From positions 1 through 37,662 of the IMG/VR virus record IMGVR_UViG_3300009285_001844: a DNA stretch of 37,662 nt; one strand, written 5' to 3'. Of the stretch, positions 21,088 through 28,513 are shown piece by piece (the stretch's first letter is position 1; each line of letters begins with the position of its first letter). The notes beneath the pieces were generated by a model. The model searched no databases, had not been told where the DNA came from, and saw only the letters and a list, made by a program, of their open reading frames with translations. The stretch is from a virus. The translations under genes were made by a program, and so were the position numbers.

Positions 21088-21249
21088 GTGAAAGTTAAAA
21101 CTACAATATCAATCGACGAAGAATTGCTTAAACAAATTAAGGATATTTCCATTAAAGAAAATAGAAATGTAAGTCAACAAATAAGTAAGGTCATGGGTGA
21201 TTACATTAACGCCCTCTCTCACAAGGAGCAACCCCGGCAACGGGGTTAA
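21088..21249 (+). CDS. Ribbon-helix-helix regulator, 53 aa
   Basis: GTG 21088 with GGAGGTG eight bases upstream. 'KVKTTISIDEELLKQIKDIS' (strand and helix A) then 'NRNVSQQISKVMGDYINAL' (helix B) is a textbook RHH fold. Divergent from the replication operon and alone on its transcript, ending at 21249 tail-to-tail with the zinc-finger gene. Most likely represses the replication operon and itself through the inverted repeats at 21011-21060. An antitoxin role is less likely because no partner gene follows. Confidence 0.78.
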   Translation: MKVKTTISIDEELLKQIKDISIKENRNVSQQISKVMGDYINALSHKEQPRQRG

Positions 21250-21252
21250 CTC

Positions 21253-21549
21253 CTATATCGACTCAGACAATCTTCTTTCTACACTTCTTCTTTTGTTATA
21301 GATAGACATTTTCTTTATAAGAACTTCTCTGTTAGCGAGAAAATAAGCTCTGGACTTTTCCTTAAGTAACTCAGCATTATCGATCTGATACTGACTCATA
21401 TACTTTGCCCTACAGTTTTTGCATAGACTATGAAAACCGTCCCTAGACTTACTCATTCTATGAAAATGTTCAGAGGTTAACGGGTAAGTCTCTCCGCACT
21501 TACGACATAATTTAATCACTCTAAATTCCTCCACTTCCACCCTCGCCAT
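21253..21549 (-). CDS. Zinc-finger protein, HNH-like ribbon, 98 aa
   Basis: 'LCRKCGETYPLTSEHFHR' and 'HSLCKNCRAKYMSQY' hold two Cys pairs separated by about 25 residues, a common ribbon in phage proteins and at the N-terminus of some HNH nucleases. No HNH catalytic motif follows; the rest is a basic helix. Last gene of the recombination operon; ends three bases from the convergent RHH gene. Confidence 0.65.
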   Translation of the reverse strand: MARVEVEEFRVIKLCRKCGETYPLTSEHFHRMSKSRDGFHSLCKNCRAKYMSQYQIDNAELLKEKSRAYFLANREVLIKKMSIYNKRRSVERRLSESI

Positions 21550-21698
21550 TCAACTTCCTCGGCCAAACTCGACCAATTCATGCCGCAATGCTCCGATAAC
21601 TTCTGAAGGTTATCAAGATAAACGACATTTTCTTCCCAGTCAATAAAGTAGTCAATACCTGCCAGTTTCAGCGTACTTCTCGGATCTCTAATGTCCAT
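21516..21698 (-). CDS. Hypothetical protein, 60 aa
   Basis: ATG with GAGGGGG upstream. 'TLKLAGIDYFIDWEENVVYLD' and 'LQKLSEHCGMNWSSLAEEVEW', acidic and Trp-rich. Overlaps the zinc-finger gene by 34 bases and follows the Spo0E-like gene by two bases. Unknown. Confidence 0.6.
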   Translation of the reverse strand: MDIRDPRSTLKLAGIDYFIDWEENVVYLDNLQKLSEHCGMNWSSLAEEVEWRGWKWRNLE

Positions 21699-21700
21699 GC

Positions 21701-21856
21701 TTACCCCCTCATATACTGCACAATCAACTTGTCCAACTCCTGCGAAACTTCCAACGCTTCGATAGAGTCACGACCAAACCTATCTGCTGCGCTATACATT
21801 TTACGTTGCCCTGCTTTAATCTGCTGCATCAATGCTTGTCTTTCTGATTCGGACAT
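21701..21856 (-). CDS. Spo0E-like aspartyl-phosphate phosphatase, 51 aa
   Basis: Starts at ATG 21856 with GGGAGGTAA. Two helices: 'RQALMQQIKAGQRKMYSAA' and 'DSIEALEVSQELDKLIVQYM'. The motif S-x-E-x-L-x-x-S-Q-E-L-D-K-L-I is the signature of Spo0E-type phosphatases, which dephosphorylate the sporulation regulator Spo0A. In Bacillus the Asp of 'SQELD' is required for activity and is present here. Length fits the small family members. A phage copy could hold the host in vegetative growth; the host inference of a spore former follows partly from this gene. Confidence 0.8.
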   Translation of the reverse strand: MSESERQALMQQIKAGQRKMYSAADRFGRDSIEALEVSQELDKLIVQYMRG

Positions 21857-21920
21857 TTGATTACCTCCCGTTAAAAGTTTCTGCCTACCGGATACAGTAG
21901 GTTAGGATAAATTAATCACC

Positions 21921-22118
21921 CTACTTTAAAGCATCCTGCATCGCATCCATAAATCCAAATGAATCCCAAGAAGCAATATCACCGTTCAAGTGATAACCGG
22001 CAACTCCGTCACTATCTGAAACAATGTCGTTGATGGTGTTTAGAACAATCATTAGACGTTCTTTTTCTTTCCGCAACCTCTCAACCTCTGCGGCAAGTAT
22101 TCTTTCTGAACTCACCAT
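21921..22118 (-). CDS. Coiled-coil hypothetical protein, 65 aa
   Basis: ATG with GGGGGTTG upstream. 'EVERLRKEKERLMIVLNTIND' is a heptad helix; the C-terminus 'SWDSFGFMDAMQDAL' is acidic. Small proteins with a leading coiled coil like this are common in phage early operons without known role. Confidence 0.62.
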   Translation of the reverse strand: MVSSERILAAEVERLRKEKERLMIVLNTINDIVSDSDGVAGYHLNGDIASWDSFGFMDAMQDALK

Positions 22119-22214
22119 ACAACCCCCTATTCATCTTATCAACTACTTAGACTACCTAAATTACATTTACTCTTGCGTACAGTCCTTAAAATGCTGTTTC
22201 CGGTCATTCTGTGA

Positions 22215-22448
22215 CTAACTAATTGCCTCCACATTAGACCAAAGTATATGCTCATTTAGTCCCCTGCCGCGAACGCTGCCGTACACATTCAACCTCGTAC
22301 CGTCGGGGTGGTGGTAAATTTCCTTGAACAATTTATCGTCAAACGCCAGGTCGATGGGACATTCCTTCTCGATAACTTCACGCATTACCTCGTCACCGCC
22401 GAGTAGAGTTAATCTACCGCTTTCAACCTCAACTGTTACGAATGGCAT
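22215..22448 (-). CDS. Hypothetical protein, 77 aa
   Basis: SD GGAGGAGG ahead of ATG 22448. Beta-rich N-terminus ('FVTVEVESGRLTLLGG'), then acidic helix and 'HHPDGTRLNVYGSVRGRG'. No family recognised. About 95 bases of gap separate it from the coiled-coil gene downstream; nothing notable there. Confidence 0.65.
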   Translation of the reverse strand: MPFVTVEVESGRLTLLGGDEVMREVIEKECPIDLAFDDKLFKEIYHHPDGTRLNVYGSVRGRGLNEHILWSNVEAIS

Positions 22449-22760
22449 TTAATCGTCCTCCTCCGGTACTTCTGTATAGTCAAAACCTAAACAATCTTTT
22501 ATCTGAGTTCTTAGATTTTCAAAAACAACACCGTTAGGGCAATAATGATTTCTAATCGCTACACATGGCATACATGTCTTAAATGTACTTATTTTGCCAT
22601 CCCATTTTCCGGTTATTTTTTCATATATACTATTAACCACAATTTTATCCCTACACTCGCAACAGGTATGTTCTTTGCGTGCTTTAGGGTATGATTTATT
22701 ATAAAACTCAGCGACGCTATAATCATCGTCATAAATGCTACAATCACACGACATGCCCAT
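22449..22760 (-). CDS. Conserved Cys-rich phage protein, 103 aa
   Basis: Starts 'MSCDCSIYDDDYSVAEF' after MG; contains 'PKARKEHTCCECRDKI', 'YEKITGKWDGKISTFKTCMPC' and 'RNHYCPNGV', the pattern of a zinc-binding phage protein family with no known function. Eight or more Cys in three clusters suggest two zinc sites. Start ATG 22760 overlaps the previous stop (TAATG). Confidence 0.68.
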   Translation of the reverse strand: MGMSCDCSIYDDDYSVAEFYNKSYPKARKEHTCCECRDKIVVNSIYEKITGKWDGKISTFKTCMPCVAIRNHYCPNGVVFENLRTQIKDCLGFDYTEVPEEDD

Positions 22761-22942
22761 TAAATCGCCCTCCCTCTAACCGCACCCTGTACCCATCGGG
22801 CAACCACGACATTTCTCCTTGCCGATATACGCCCATCAGAGTAACCTTTACAGTATAATTTATGTTCGTGCTTGCCGACAGGAGGCAGTTTGTGACCGCC
22901 CAAATAACCTGCGCGAAAACCTTGATCGTATGGGTTGTCCAT
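22760..22942 (-). CDS. Small basic protein, 60 aa
   Basis: 'YDQGFRAGYLGGHKLPP' and 'LYCKGYSDGRISARRN' repeat a G-Y/F-x-A/D-G pattern found in small phage proteins and, loosely, in ribosome modulation factor. SD AAAGGAGGC. Similarity is too weak for a functional call. Confidence 0.6.
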   Translation of the reverse strand: MDNPYDQGFRAGYLGGHKLPPVGKHEHKLYCKGYSDGRISARRNVVVARWVQGAVRGRAI

Positions 22943-22962
22943 GTGTTGCCTCCTTTGTTGGT

Positions 22963-23094
22963 TTATTTAATCTGTTCGCGCCCCTGTTTCTTTAATTCCT
23001 TATTGGCGCAATAGGGACACAAAGCAACGCTCATACCGACCCTATCAATAGAAAATTTAGCATCTGAAGTCTTGCAGTCATAACATTTAGCCAT
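22963..23094 (-). CDS. Zinc-ribbon miniprotein, 43 aa
   Basis: 'KCYDCKTSDAKFS' and 'ALCPYCANKE' give a C-x2-C ... C-x2-C ribbon in 43 residues. SD GGAGGATG eight bases upstream of ATG 23094. Confidence 0.68.
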   Translation of the reverse strand: MAKCYDCKTSDAKFSIDRVGMSVALCPYCANKELKKQGREQIK

Positions 23095-23173
23095 TATTAT
23101 CATCCTCCAACCATTTTCCTAAGTCATCACTATACTTTTCTAATACCTCAATAATCTGCTCGATAATATTCAA
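23087..23173 (-). CDS. Acidic peptide, 28 aa
   Basis: TTG 23173 right after the MBL gene's stop, SD GGTGG, acidic helix 'NIIEQIIEVLEKYSDDLGKW'. Overlaps the next gene by eight bases and contains its SD. Plausible leader or small protein. Confidence 0.45.
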   Translation of the reverse strand: MNIIEQIIEVLEKYSDDLGKWLEDDNNG

Positions 23174-23174
23174 T

Positions 23175-23885
23175 TTACTTACCACCGGCAATATAGACTG
23201 GTTTTCCTGTTAACTCCTGTATCTCCCTTTTAAACCTCTCAGGGTCAGCGTTATTTTCACTTAAATGTATCAAATGAATCTCTCGCACCTTCGATAAATC
23301 ATTCGCCCTAAGAAATTCCTTAACATTTTCAAGAGAGAAGTGACTTTTTAGTAACCTGTTTTTTAGATCCGTCAGTATCAGTCCGGCATCCACATTTGCC
23401 CTTAAAATATCGTCGGCATAATTACACTCTATGGCAATATGCGTTAGTCCTTGAAACTTATACCGCACATAAAAGGTATCCGTAGCAAAAAGAAACTTAA
23501 TATCGGCAAACCTGCTTACTAACAAAAATCCTAACGGTTCGGCGGCATCATGCTCTGTATCGAAGGGCAATACTGTCCATGTGCCTATGTCTATTTGCTC
23601 CTTACTTTTCAATGCACTTAATCGGTGTCCAGACAGTCCTAAAGCGTCAATAGTTCCCTGTGAGGTATAAACGTCTATGCCTGCTTTTAAAACGTCTTTA
23701 ACGGCTTTAGAATGGTCCATATGTTCGTGAGTAACAAGACAACCGGCAATTTCAGAAGTCTTAAAGTTTAATCCGCGCTGAATATTCTTAAAAGAAATTC
23801 CACATTCTATAATTAGTGGGGTACTGCCATCAGAAATTCTGTAGCAGTTACCCTTACTTCCGCTTGCTAAAACGGTAATCTCCAT
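23175..23885 (-). CDS. MBL-fold metallo-hydrolase, YycJ/WalJ-like
   Basis: 236 aa from ATG 23885, two bases after the RecT stop. The opening 'ITVLASGSKGNCYRIS' and the metal motif 'VTHEHMDHSKAV' (H-x-H-x-D-H) with later His ('DTEHDAAEP') and Asp ('LFATDTFYV') belong to the YycJ branch of metallo-beta-lactamase proteins. Related 5'-nuclease-like enzymes occur next to recT in phage recombination operons, so a role in processing DNA ends is plausible. Phosphodiesterase activity is inferred from the fold. Confidence 0.82.
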   Translation of the reverse strand: MEITVLASGSKGNCYRISDGSTPLIIECGISFKNIQRGLNFKTSEIAGCLVTHEHMDHSKAVKDVLKAGIDVYTSQGTIDALGLSGHRLSALKSKEQIDIGTWTVLPFDTEHDAAEPLGFLLVSRFADIKFLFATDTFYVRYKFQGLTHIAIECNYADDILRANVDAGLILTDLKNRLLKSHFSLENVKEFLRANDLSKVREIHLIHLSENNADPERFKREIQELTGKPVYIAGGK

Positions 23886-23886
23886 C

Positions 23887-24711
23887 CTAAAAATCAGGGC
23901 CGTCAGTAGGGGGTGGTGTATCTTTGCCTTCCTCTGCTTGTCCGGCATTTTCACTAAACTCAACATCAATAGTTTCGGCATTAGCGTTCTGCTTAATTTC
24001 ATCCTGCGCCTGCGCCTCTGCGGTTCTTTCGTCGGCAGAATCGGCAGTAAAAGCGTTAACCATTTCGACCGACATAACTCCATAGTGACTTAAAATACTT
24101 CTCAGCATTGTTTTAAGTGCCATTTCGTCAAAGTTACTCTGCCAGGGCGAAGAACTGTAAGTAAATGACTTACTATATCTTTTGGCATGGGCAGTAACCT
24201 TTTCTTTACTCCAATAAAGCGGTTTTTTGAACCCGTTAACTGTTTCGATGTAGGCAAAGTAGCCAATTATTTTGTCACTCTTGGCCTCGCCGGATAAATC
24301 CATTTCTCCGGTCAATTTGTTGTGACCTTTTAATTCTCCCTCATACACCACATCAGCATTAATAAACTTATACTGACCTGTTCTCATTGCTAACTGAATA
24401 TACCCCTTGTATCCAATTTGAAACTGCGGTTCGCTGTTGCCCTTGTTTTTATAAGGAACAATATAGGCAAACCCAAGGTTTTTATTTATGGGTAGTTTTA
24501 ATGTTGCTGCCTTTAGTGCTTCGGCAATAACGGCATGAGGTTCACACGCCTGCAATTTAGTGTCATTGCTATAAATGTCGATCAGTGAAGCAACGAACAA
24601 AGACGAACCTTCTTTGAGTGCGTTTTTAAACTGTTCCTGCACACTACCAACATTGATCATTGCTTTTAACTTTGCTACTGGTTTAACCGCTACTGCATTT
24701 TGTACTGCCAT
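23887..24711 (-). CDS. recT: RecT single-strand annealing recombinase
   Basis: 274 aa; 'LPINKNLGFAYIVPYKNKG', 'QFQIGYKGYIQLAMRTGQY', 'GYFAYIETVNGFKKPLYWSKEKV', 'SPWQSNFDEMALKTMLRSIL' are the conserved RecT core. It anneals complementary strands during phage recombination. Acidic low-complexity C-terminus (residues 235-274), as in other RecT proteins, for binding host SSB or nuclease partners. The stop of the SbcC-like gene abuts its ATG. No RecE-like exonuclease is seen; the SbcC-like ATPase and MBL protein may replace it. Confidence 0.93.
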   Translation of the reverse strand: MAVQNAVAVKPVAKLKAMINVGSVQEQFKNALKEGSSLFVASLIDIYSNDTKLQACEPHAVIAEALKAATLKLPINKNLGFAYIVPYKNKGNSEPQFQIGYKGYIQLAMRTGQYKFINADVVYEGELKGHNKLTGEMDLSGEAKSDKIIGYFAYIETVNGFKKPLYWSKEKVTAHAKRYSKSFTYSSSPWQSNFDEMALKTMLRSILSHYGVMSVEMVNAFTADSADERTAEAQAQDEIKQNANAETIDVEFSENAGQAEEGKDTPPPTDGPDF

Positions 24712-26658
24712 TTATAAAACCTCCACCCGTAAATTTTTGTCCCTACTTACAATCAATCTAATTAACTGAGCATCCACTGGCAATAATTCATTGACCGCCT
24801 CTGCATTGTCAACTATTATCGGCGCATTAAATTTGTAGTGTGCTGCTAGTGTATTTATGATGTCCAGTCCCACATTAATACGTCCGGCATTATTCAGAGA
24901 TTCAAAAGGTACACCACCGTAAGTTACCGAACACATTGGTTCAATTGCACCATTAACTAATACATTGAACATCTTAAAACGTGCCATCTTAAAGAAGTTA
25001 TTTATTCTTACCTCCAGTATAGAAACTTTGGTCTTGATAAACTGATCGCATAGGTAAGACTCTCTTTCAAGTTTCTCGTATTCACCGGCAAGTTTCTTCT
25101 CCTGCGCCATCAGTTCTTCTATGCGTATTTGTCCTTTAGTGTGTGTCTCAATGTCTTTAACTTGTCCTTGATAGACATTAAGTTCCTGCTCAATAAATGC
25201 CGCCTCAGATTTAGCGGTAAGCAATAAGTCATGGTTACTGGTTTTTAACTGCTCAATCTTATTTATCAGTTCTGACTTTTCTTTACCTGCCGCCATATAC
25301 TCGGTATTGGCGGTTATATCGGTAACGCCTGCGCTTAGCTCGTCAAGTTCGGTTTGTAGTGTAGTTTCTTGACTAAGTAAAGTTATTTTTTGAGACTCAA
25401 ATCTTTCGATTTCTTCTCTTAGATAAATATTTTCGTCTTTTAAATCAGCGACAATTTTACTATACTTTTTCCCATCAGTAGAAATGTTGGTCAATTTAAC
25501 TGCCTTTAAGTGATTAAAGTTGGCAATAGCGCACGATCTGGCGTTTTCTATTTCTTCTTCTGGTAACTCCTGTTTGCATGTAGGACAAATGCTTTCCATG
25601 ACAAGGTTAAATTGCTCGTCATTTGTCGCAGTCCATAAATTTCGGAGTTCCTTTATTGTATTTTCTCTGCTGGTTACATTTTCGGTATTTGCTTCAATAA
25701 TGCGGTTCTTGCTTTTAATGTTTTGCTCTACTTCTTGTAGTCTGCCCTTAACCTCCAACAGTTCTGACCGCTTGGCAAAGGTTAACTCATGCTGCTTTTT
25801 CTTATGCTCATTTTGAATGTCGAGAATCTTACTTTCCAATTCCCTTAATTCCTTAACCTTTTCGGCAACCTCGCCGCCGCTTTGGATTGTCATTATTTCC
25901 TGCCGCTTAGTCTCTAATTTAGCCTTTAGATCGATAACCTTACCTTCAATCTCAAAACCATTTAACTCTAATACGTCAGGCAAGGAACGGTTAACCTCAT
26001 TTATGCGAATAGGAATATCTTTCAATTCACCGTTAATCTTGGCCTTTTGTGCAGCAACAACCTTTCTATGGTCGTCTAATAATCTGCCGTTAAGGATGCT
26101 CGGTAAATCTACAAGTGCTTTATCTGAGGAAATGACTTCATCATCCGAAACGTCACCGCAAACCTGCAAGATTATTTCCCTGCGCTTCTCCCAATGCAAT
26201 TGCTCGTTGAAGAATAAAGGACTGGTCAATAGTCTAAAAATATCCTCGTTGACTATCTCGGCAATTTTGGCGGCAAAAACTTTTTCATTAACCGGCACAT
26301 CGTCAATAAAATGGTCGGTTGTATGTCCGGTGAATGTGGCGGTTGCTTGTCCCTTTTTCTTAGTCCACTTCTCCTTGTAGACTTTTTTAAGTTTCAACTG
26401 CTTGCCGCCTACATCAAAAGTTCCTTCTACCTCATGCTCTAGTCCATGAATGACATTGCCGTTACTGTCAAGCGTCTTAATTTCAAACTTTGCTCTGCCT
26501 AACGAATCTTTGCCGAATAGTAACCAGTTAAATGAATCGGCAATAGTTGTTTTCCCAAGTCCATTGTCGGCATAAACAGAAACATCTTTGCCGCCTGCAT
26601 TCAACTCAAATTCCTTAATGCCCTTGAAATTTCTTAACACAAGGTTTTGTATTTTCAA
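24712..26658 (-). CDS. SbcC/Rad50-like SMC ATPase
   Basis: 648 aa from TTG 26658 (AAGGAGG upstream). Walker A 'ADNGLGKTT' (30-38) in an ABC-type head, coiled coils from about 240-345 and 395-520, and a zinc-hook-like 'CPTCKQELP' (358-361) at the turn, as in Rad50/SbcC. The C-terminal head has 'ISMLIVDNAEAVNEL'-like Walker B text ('APIIVDNAEAVNELLP') and a short signature region. It should tether or process DNA ends together with RecT; no separate SbcD gene is present, so the MBL-fold gene downstream may supply the nuclease. Half the length of bacterial SbcC. Confidence 0.8.
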   Translation of the reverse strand: MKIQNLVLRNFKGIKEFELNAGGKDVSVYADNGLGKTTIADSFNWLLFGKDSLGRAKFEIKTLDSNGNVIHGLEHEVEGTFDVGGKQLKLKKVYKEKWTKKKGQATATFTGHTTDHFIDDVPVNEKVFAAKIAEIVNEDIFRLLTSPLFFNEQLHWEKRREIILQVCGDVSDDEVISSDKALVDLPSILNGRLLDDHRKVVAAQKAKINGELKDIPIRINEVNRSLPDVLELNGFEIEGKVIDLKAKLETKRQEIMTIQSGGEVAEKVKELRELESKILDIQNEHKKKQHELTFAKRSELLEVKGRLQEVEQNIKSKNRIIEANTENVTSRENTIKELRNLWTATNDEQFNLVMESICPTCKQELPEEEIENARSCAIANFNHLKAVKLTNISTDGKKYSKIVADLKDENIYLREEIERFESQKITLLSQETTLQTELDELSAGVTDITANTEYMAAGKEKSELINKIEQLKTSNHDLLLTAKSEAAFIEQELNVYQGQVKDIETHTKGQIRIEELMAQEKKLAGEYEKLERESYLCDQFIKTKVSILEVRINNFFKMARFKMFNVLVNGAIEPMCSVTYGGVPFESLNNAGRINVGLDIINTLAAHYKFNAPIIVDNAEAVNELLPVDAQLIRLIVSRDKNLRVEVL

Positions 26659-26660
26659 AG

Positions 26661-26876
26661 TTAATCCTCCTTATTTTTACAACCATTTTCTAACCACTCA
26701 ATAAAAGACCTCTTTGTCACCAAATATTTCTTGCCATATTTTTTGCCCGGAAAACCTTCTAATTCAAACCACTCATAAGCTGTTCTTGCGGCAACTCCCG
26801 CTATTCTACCAACCTCTTTTGGCCCTAAAACATCAGGTGCGTCACTAATACTAAGTCTATCACTAGCAGTTTTCAA
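26661..26876 (-). CDS. Excisionase-type HTH protein, 71 aa
   Basis: TTG 26876 with AGGGAGG nine bases upstream. 'LGPKEVGRIAGVAARTAYEWF' and 'GKKYLVTKRSFIEWLENG' follow the winged MerR/HTH_17 plan of excisionases and phage DNA-binding proteins. Could be a directionality or regulatory factor; no integrase gene is in the window. Ends three bases before the SbcC-like gene. Confidence 0.72.
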   Translation of the reverse strand: MKTASDRLSISDAPDVLGPKEVGRIAGVAARTAYEWFELEGFPGKKYGKKYLVTKRSFIEWLENGCKNKED

Positions 26877-26890
26877 AACAATAACCTCCC

Positions 26891-27067
26891 TTAAAATGGT
26901 ATTGTATCCGGTTCACTCTCCGCCGCCTCATAACAATCCGATACAGGACACATCAGGCGGTAGTCTTGCGTTTCCCTCTCGACCAAAATCCCTGCAACCA
27001 TTTCCATATCGGTTTCGGGGATAGTAACTTCCACCAACTTACTTCCACAGAATGGACACACGGACAT
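26891..27067 (-). CDS. Zinc-ribbon miniprotein, 58 aa
   Basis: ATG 27067 with GGGAG at eight bases. 'SVCPFCGSKLVEV' and 'RLMCPVSDCYEAAE' form a four-Cys ribbon around a long loop. It overlaps the end of the 92-aa gene by 115 bases in another frame; composition and the two Cys pairs favour this reading for the shared region. Confidence 0.68.
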   Translation of the reverse strand: MSVCPFCGSKLVEVTIPETDMEMVAGILVERETQDYRLMCPVSDCYEAAESEPDTIPF

Positions 27068-27231
27068 TTGAACGACTCCCTTGTGTATAAATCCGGCACA
27101 CTCGCCTGCTCCAAACAGTACGCCGACACTCTTTCAAGTGTTTCCGCGACTAATATTGCTTGTCCCTCACGGATACCCTGCGCCCACGATGCGGTATGTT
27201 TTGCTAGTTCTGAATAATCGCTTGTGTTCAT
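26953..27231 (-). CDS. Hypothetical protein, 92 aa, C-terminus doubtful
   Basis: ATG 27231 in an ATGA overlap with the previous gene. The first 50 residues ('YSELAKHTASWAQGIREGQA', 'ETLERVSAYCLEQ') look like a real helical protein. From about residue 55 the frame runs through the zinc-ribbon gene and becomes Trp/Lys-rich without sense. A lost stop through an indel near 27070-27110 is likely. Confidence 0.5.
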   Translation of the reverse strand: MNTSDYSELAKHTASWAQGIREGQAILVAETLERVSAYCLEQASVPDLYTRESFKCPCVHSVEVSWWKLLSPKPIWKWLQGFWSRGKRKTTA

Positions 27232-27431
27232 GATTCTTTGTTGGTGATTATAGTTAGTTCTTCCTGTAGAAAACATCTTTCAAGACTATCCCAAGTTGCC
27301 ACCATATCGTCTAATATAACGTCACATAACTGCTGAAAACGCCCTTCTCTAGCACATATAACAGTACCCTTGACGTTTACTATATCCGTGTCTGGTTCAT
27401 TAACAACAACCCGATCCCACTCCTTAAACAT
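27228..27431 (-). CDS. SH3-like hypothetical protein, 67 aa
   Basis: ATG 27431 with AAGGAGG ten bases upstream. 'EWDRVVVNEPDTDIVNVKGTV' and 'CDVILDDMVATWDSLERCF' give a small beta-barrel pattern. ATGA overlap downstream and eight-base overlap upstream. Unknown function. Confidence 0.62.
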   Translation of the reverse strand: MFKEWDRVVVNEPDTDIVNVKGTVICAREGRFQQLCDVILDDMVATWDSLERCFLQEELTIITNKES

Positions 27432-27585
27432 CCTGCTTGTCCTCCTTCGCTTCAAATGAATAACACGGATTGCATCCCGGCGTGAAAAACTTTATGCCGC
27501 ATTTCTCGCATTTAAACGGTATATTTCCTTCGACTTCTTTCCAAAACTTACAGTTAGCGCAGGTTTCAACTATTGCATTACTCAC
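27424..27585 (-). CDS. Zinc-ribbon miniprotein, 53 aa
   Basis: 'ETCANCKFWKEVEG' and 'FKCEKCGIKFFTPGCNPCYSF' hold six Cys, a common ribbon type in phages. Start uncertain: GTG 27585 has GGGTG five bases upstream; GTG 27597 also fits. Confidence 0.65.
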   Translation of the reverse strand: MSNAIVETCANCKFWKEVEGNIPFKCEKCGIKFFTPGCNPCYSFEAKEDKQDV

Positions 27586-27601
27586 CGATGCACCCACTTT
27601 C

Positions 27602-27772
27602 TTAATCTTGCTCGCAAATTGCAGCGTGTATTTTATCCATGACCGCAAGCAATTCGGTAGTCACATTATCGTCCAATTCATGTACCTTTACCGCAACTTC
27701 CCTCAAATCACAATAAGTCTGACACAGGAAAGCGGTTTCGTGCATATTGTGAAGTTTTTTATCTAAGTTCAT
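27602..27772 (-). CDS. Hypothetical acidic protein, 56 aa
   Basis: ATG 27772, SD GAGGTGAC. Helical throughout with 'LHNMHETAFLCQTYCDLREVA' and 'NVTTELLAVMDKIHAAI'. No family recognised. Confidence 0.6.
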   Translation of the reverse strand: MNLDKKLHNMHETAFLCQTYCDLREVAVKVHELDDNVTTELLAVMDKIHAAICEQD

Positions 27773-27781
27773 TTAGTCACC

Positions 27782-28168
27782 TCAATCCGTTAATGCTCCA
27801 TAATTAAAACCGTTATCGTATGGAAAATTATTGTCACATAAAGCATGAATATTCCAATAAGACCACATATACTGATCTGTTCTGATAGTCCAACCAGTTT
27901 CATTCTGATTAAATCTATGTGAGAAGTGATAAACCAAAAGGTCTTTATGGTTGTGCTCCTTCTCTTTAATAGTTATAGTAATCGGAACTATCTCACATTT
28001 ACGACCGTACTTGTTGAAATCAGCAGCAGCGTCTTTTGCATCTTCTAAGTAGCGGTATTTCATTGCCCTGGAAATGTCACCACACGAGGAAAGGGTATTA
28101 TATGATGCTGCCCGGTATGTTCCATCTGCAAACCTAACTACAAAATAATCTTGCTCAAAAAGATTCAA
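27782..28168 (-). CDS. Hypothetical protein, 128 aa
   Basis: ATG with GAGGTG upstream. 'DYFVVRFADGTYRAAS' (beta hairpin), 'MKYRYLEDAKDAAADFNKY' (helix), then a His/Trp-rich second half ('DQYMWSYWNIHAL'). Reads like a small two-domain phage protein of unknown function. Confidence 0.66.
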   Translation of the reverse strand: MNLFEQDYFVVRFADGTYRAASYNTLSSCGDISRAMKYRYLEDAKDAAADFNKYGRKCEIVPITITIKEKEHNHKDLLVYHFSHRFNQNETGWTIRTDQYMWSYWNIHALCDNNFPYDNGFNYGALTD

Positions 28169-28195
28169 AAATCAAACACCTCAATCTGTTAATGT

Positions 28196-28432
28196 CTAGA
28201 ATAACTTTCTTTCGATGTGCATTTGATAGATTTGATCGGCAGTGTAGCAACCGTAACTTTCAGGTAAACCACAGAAATTGTAGTCAGGACAAACTACACA
28301 GCAATGGTCGTAATTCTTTCCACAAGTCCTTCCGTCATTTATGCCCTGCCATATACAGGTATTACCTTCGCCCATATCATCGCAGTAGGTTTTGTATGCC
28401 TTGCGTTCGATAACGACATACGGATTAGTCAT
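28196..28432 (-). CDS. Cys-rich protein, 78 aa
   Basis: Nine Cys: 'TYCDDMGEGNTCIW', 'TCGKNYDHCCVVCPDYNFC', 'GCYTAD'. Spacing is closer to a multi-site metal binder than a simple ribbon. SD AGGGGTGAG. First gene after the Cro-like repressor, in the same direction. Confidence 0.65.
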   Translation of the reverse strand: MTNPYVVIERKAYKTYCDDMGEGNTCIWQGINDGRTCGKNYDHCCVVCPDYNFCGLPESYGCYTADQIYQMHIERKLF

Positions 28433-28474
28433 AACTATCTCACCCCTAAAAATAATTCAAAAAAACTTCAAAAA

Positions 28475-28490
28475 TGTGATGACGGTCACA
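28475..28490. promoter_or_regulatory. TGTGA-N6-TCACA palindrome, CRP/FNR-like or terminator stem
   Basis: A perfect match to the CRP/FNR-type half-sites and spacing. On the minus strand it is followed by TTTTT and lies 24 bases after the Cro-like gene's stop, so it may equally be a weak terminator or attenuator stem before the 78-aa gene. Confidence 0.45.
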
Positions 28491-28513
28491 GACTTATAAA
28501 AAAATGTGTGCTA

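Noticed and set aside
25520-26380. Plus-strand frames inside the SbcC-like gene
   Set aside because: Antisense shadows of a long coding region with clear motifs.
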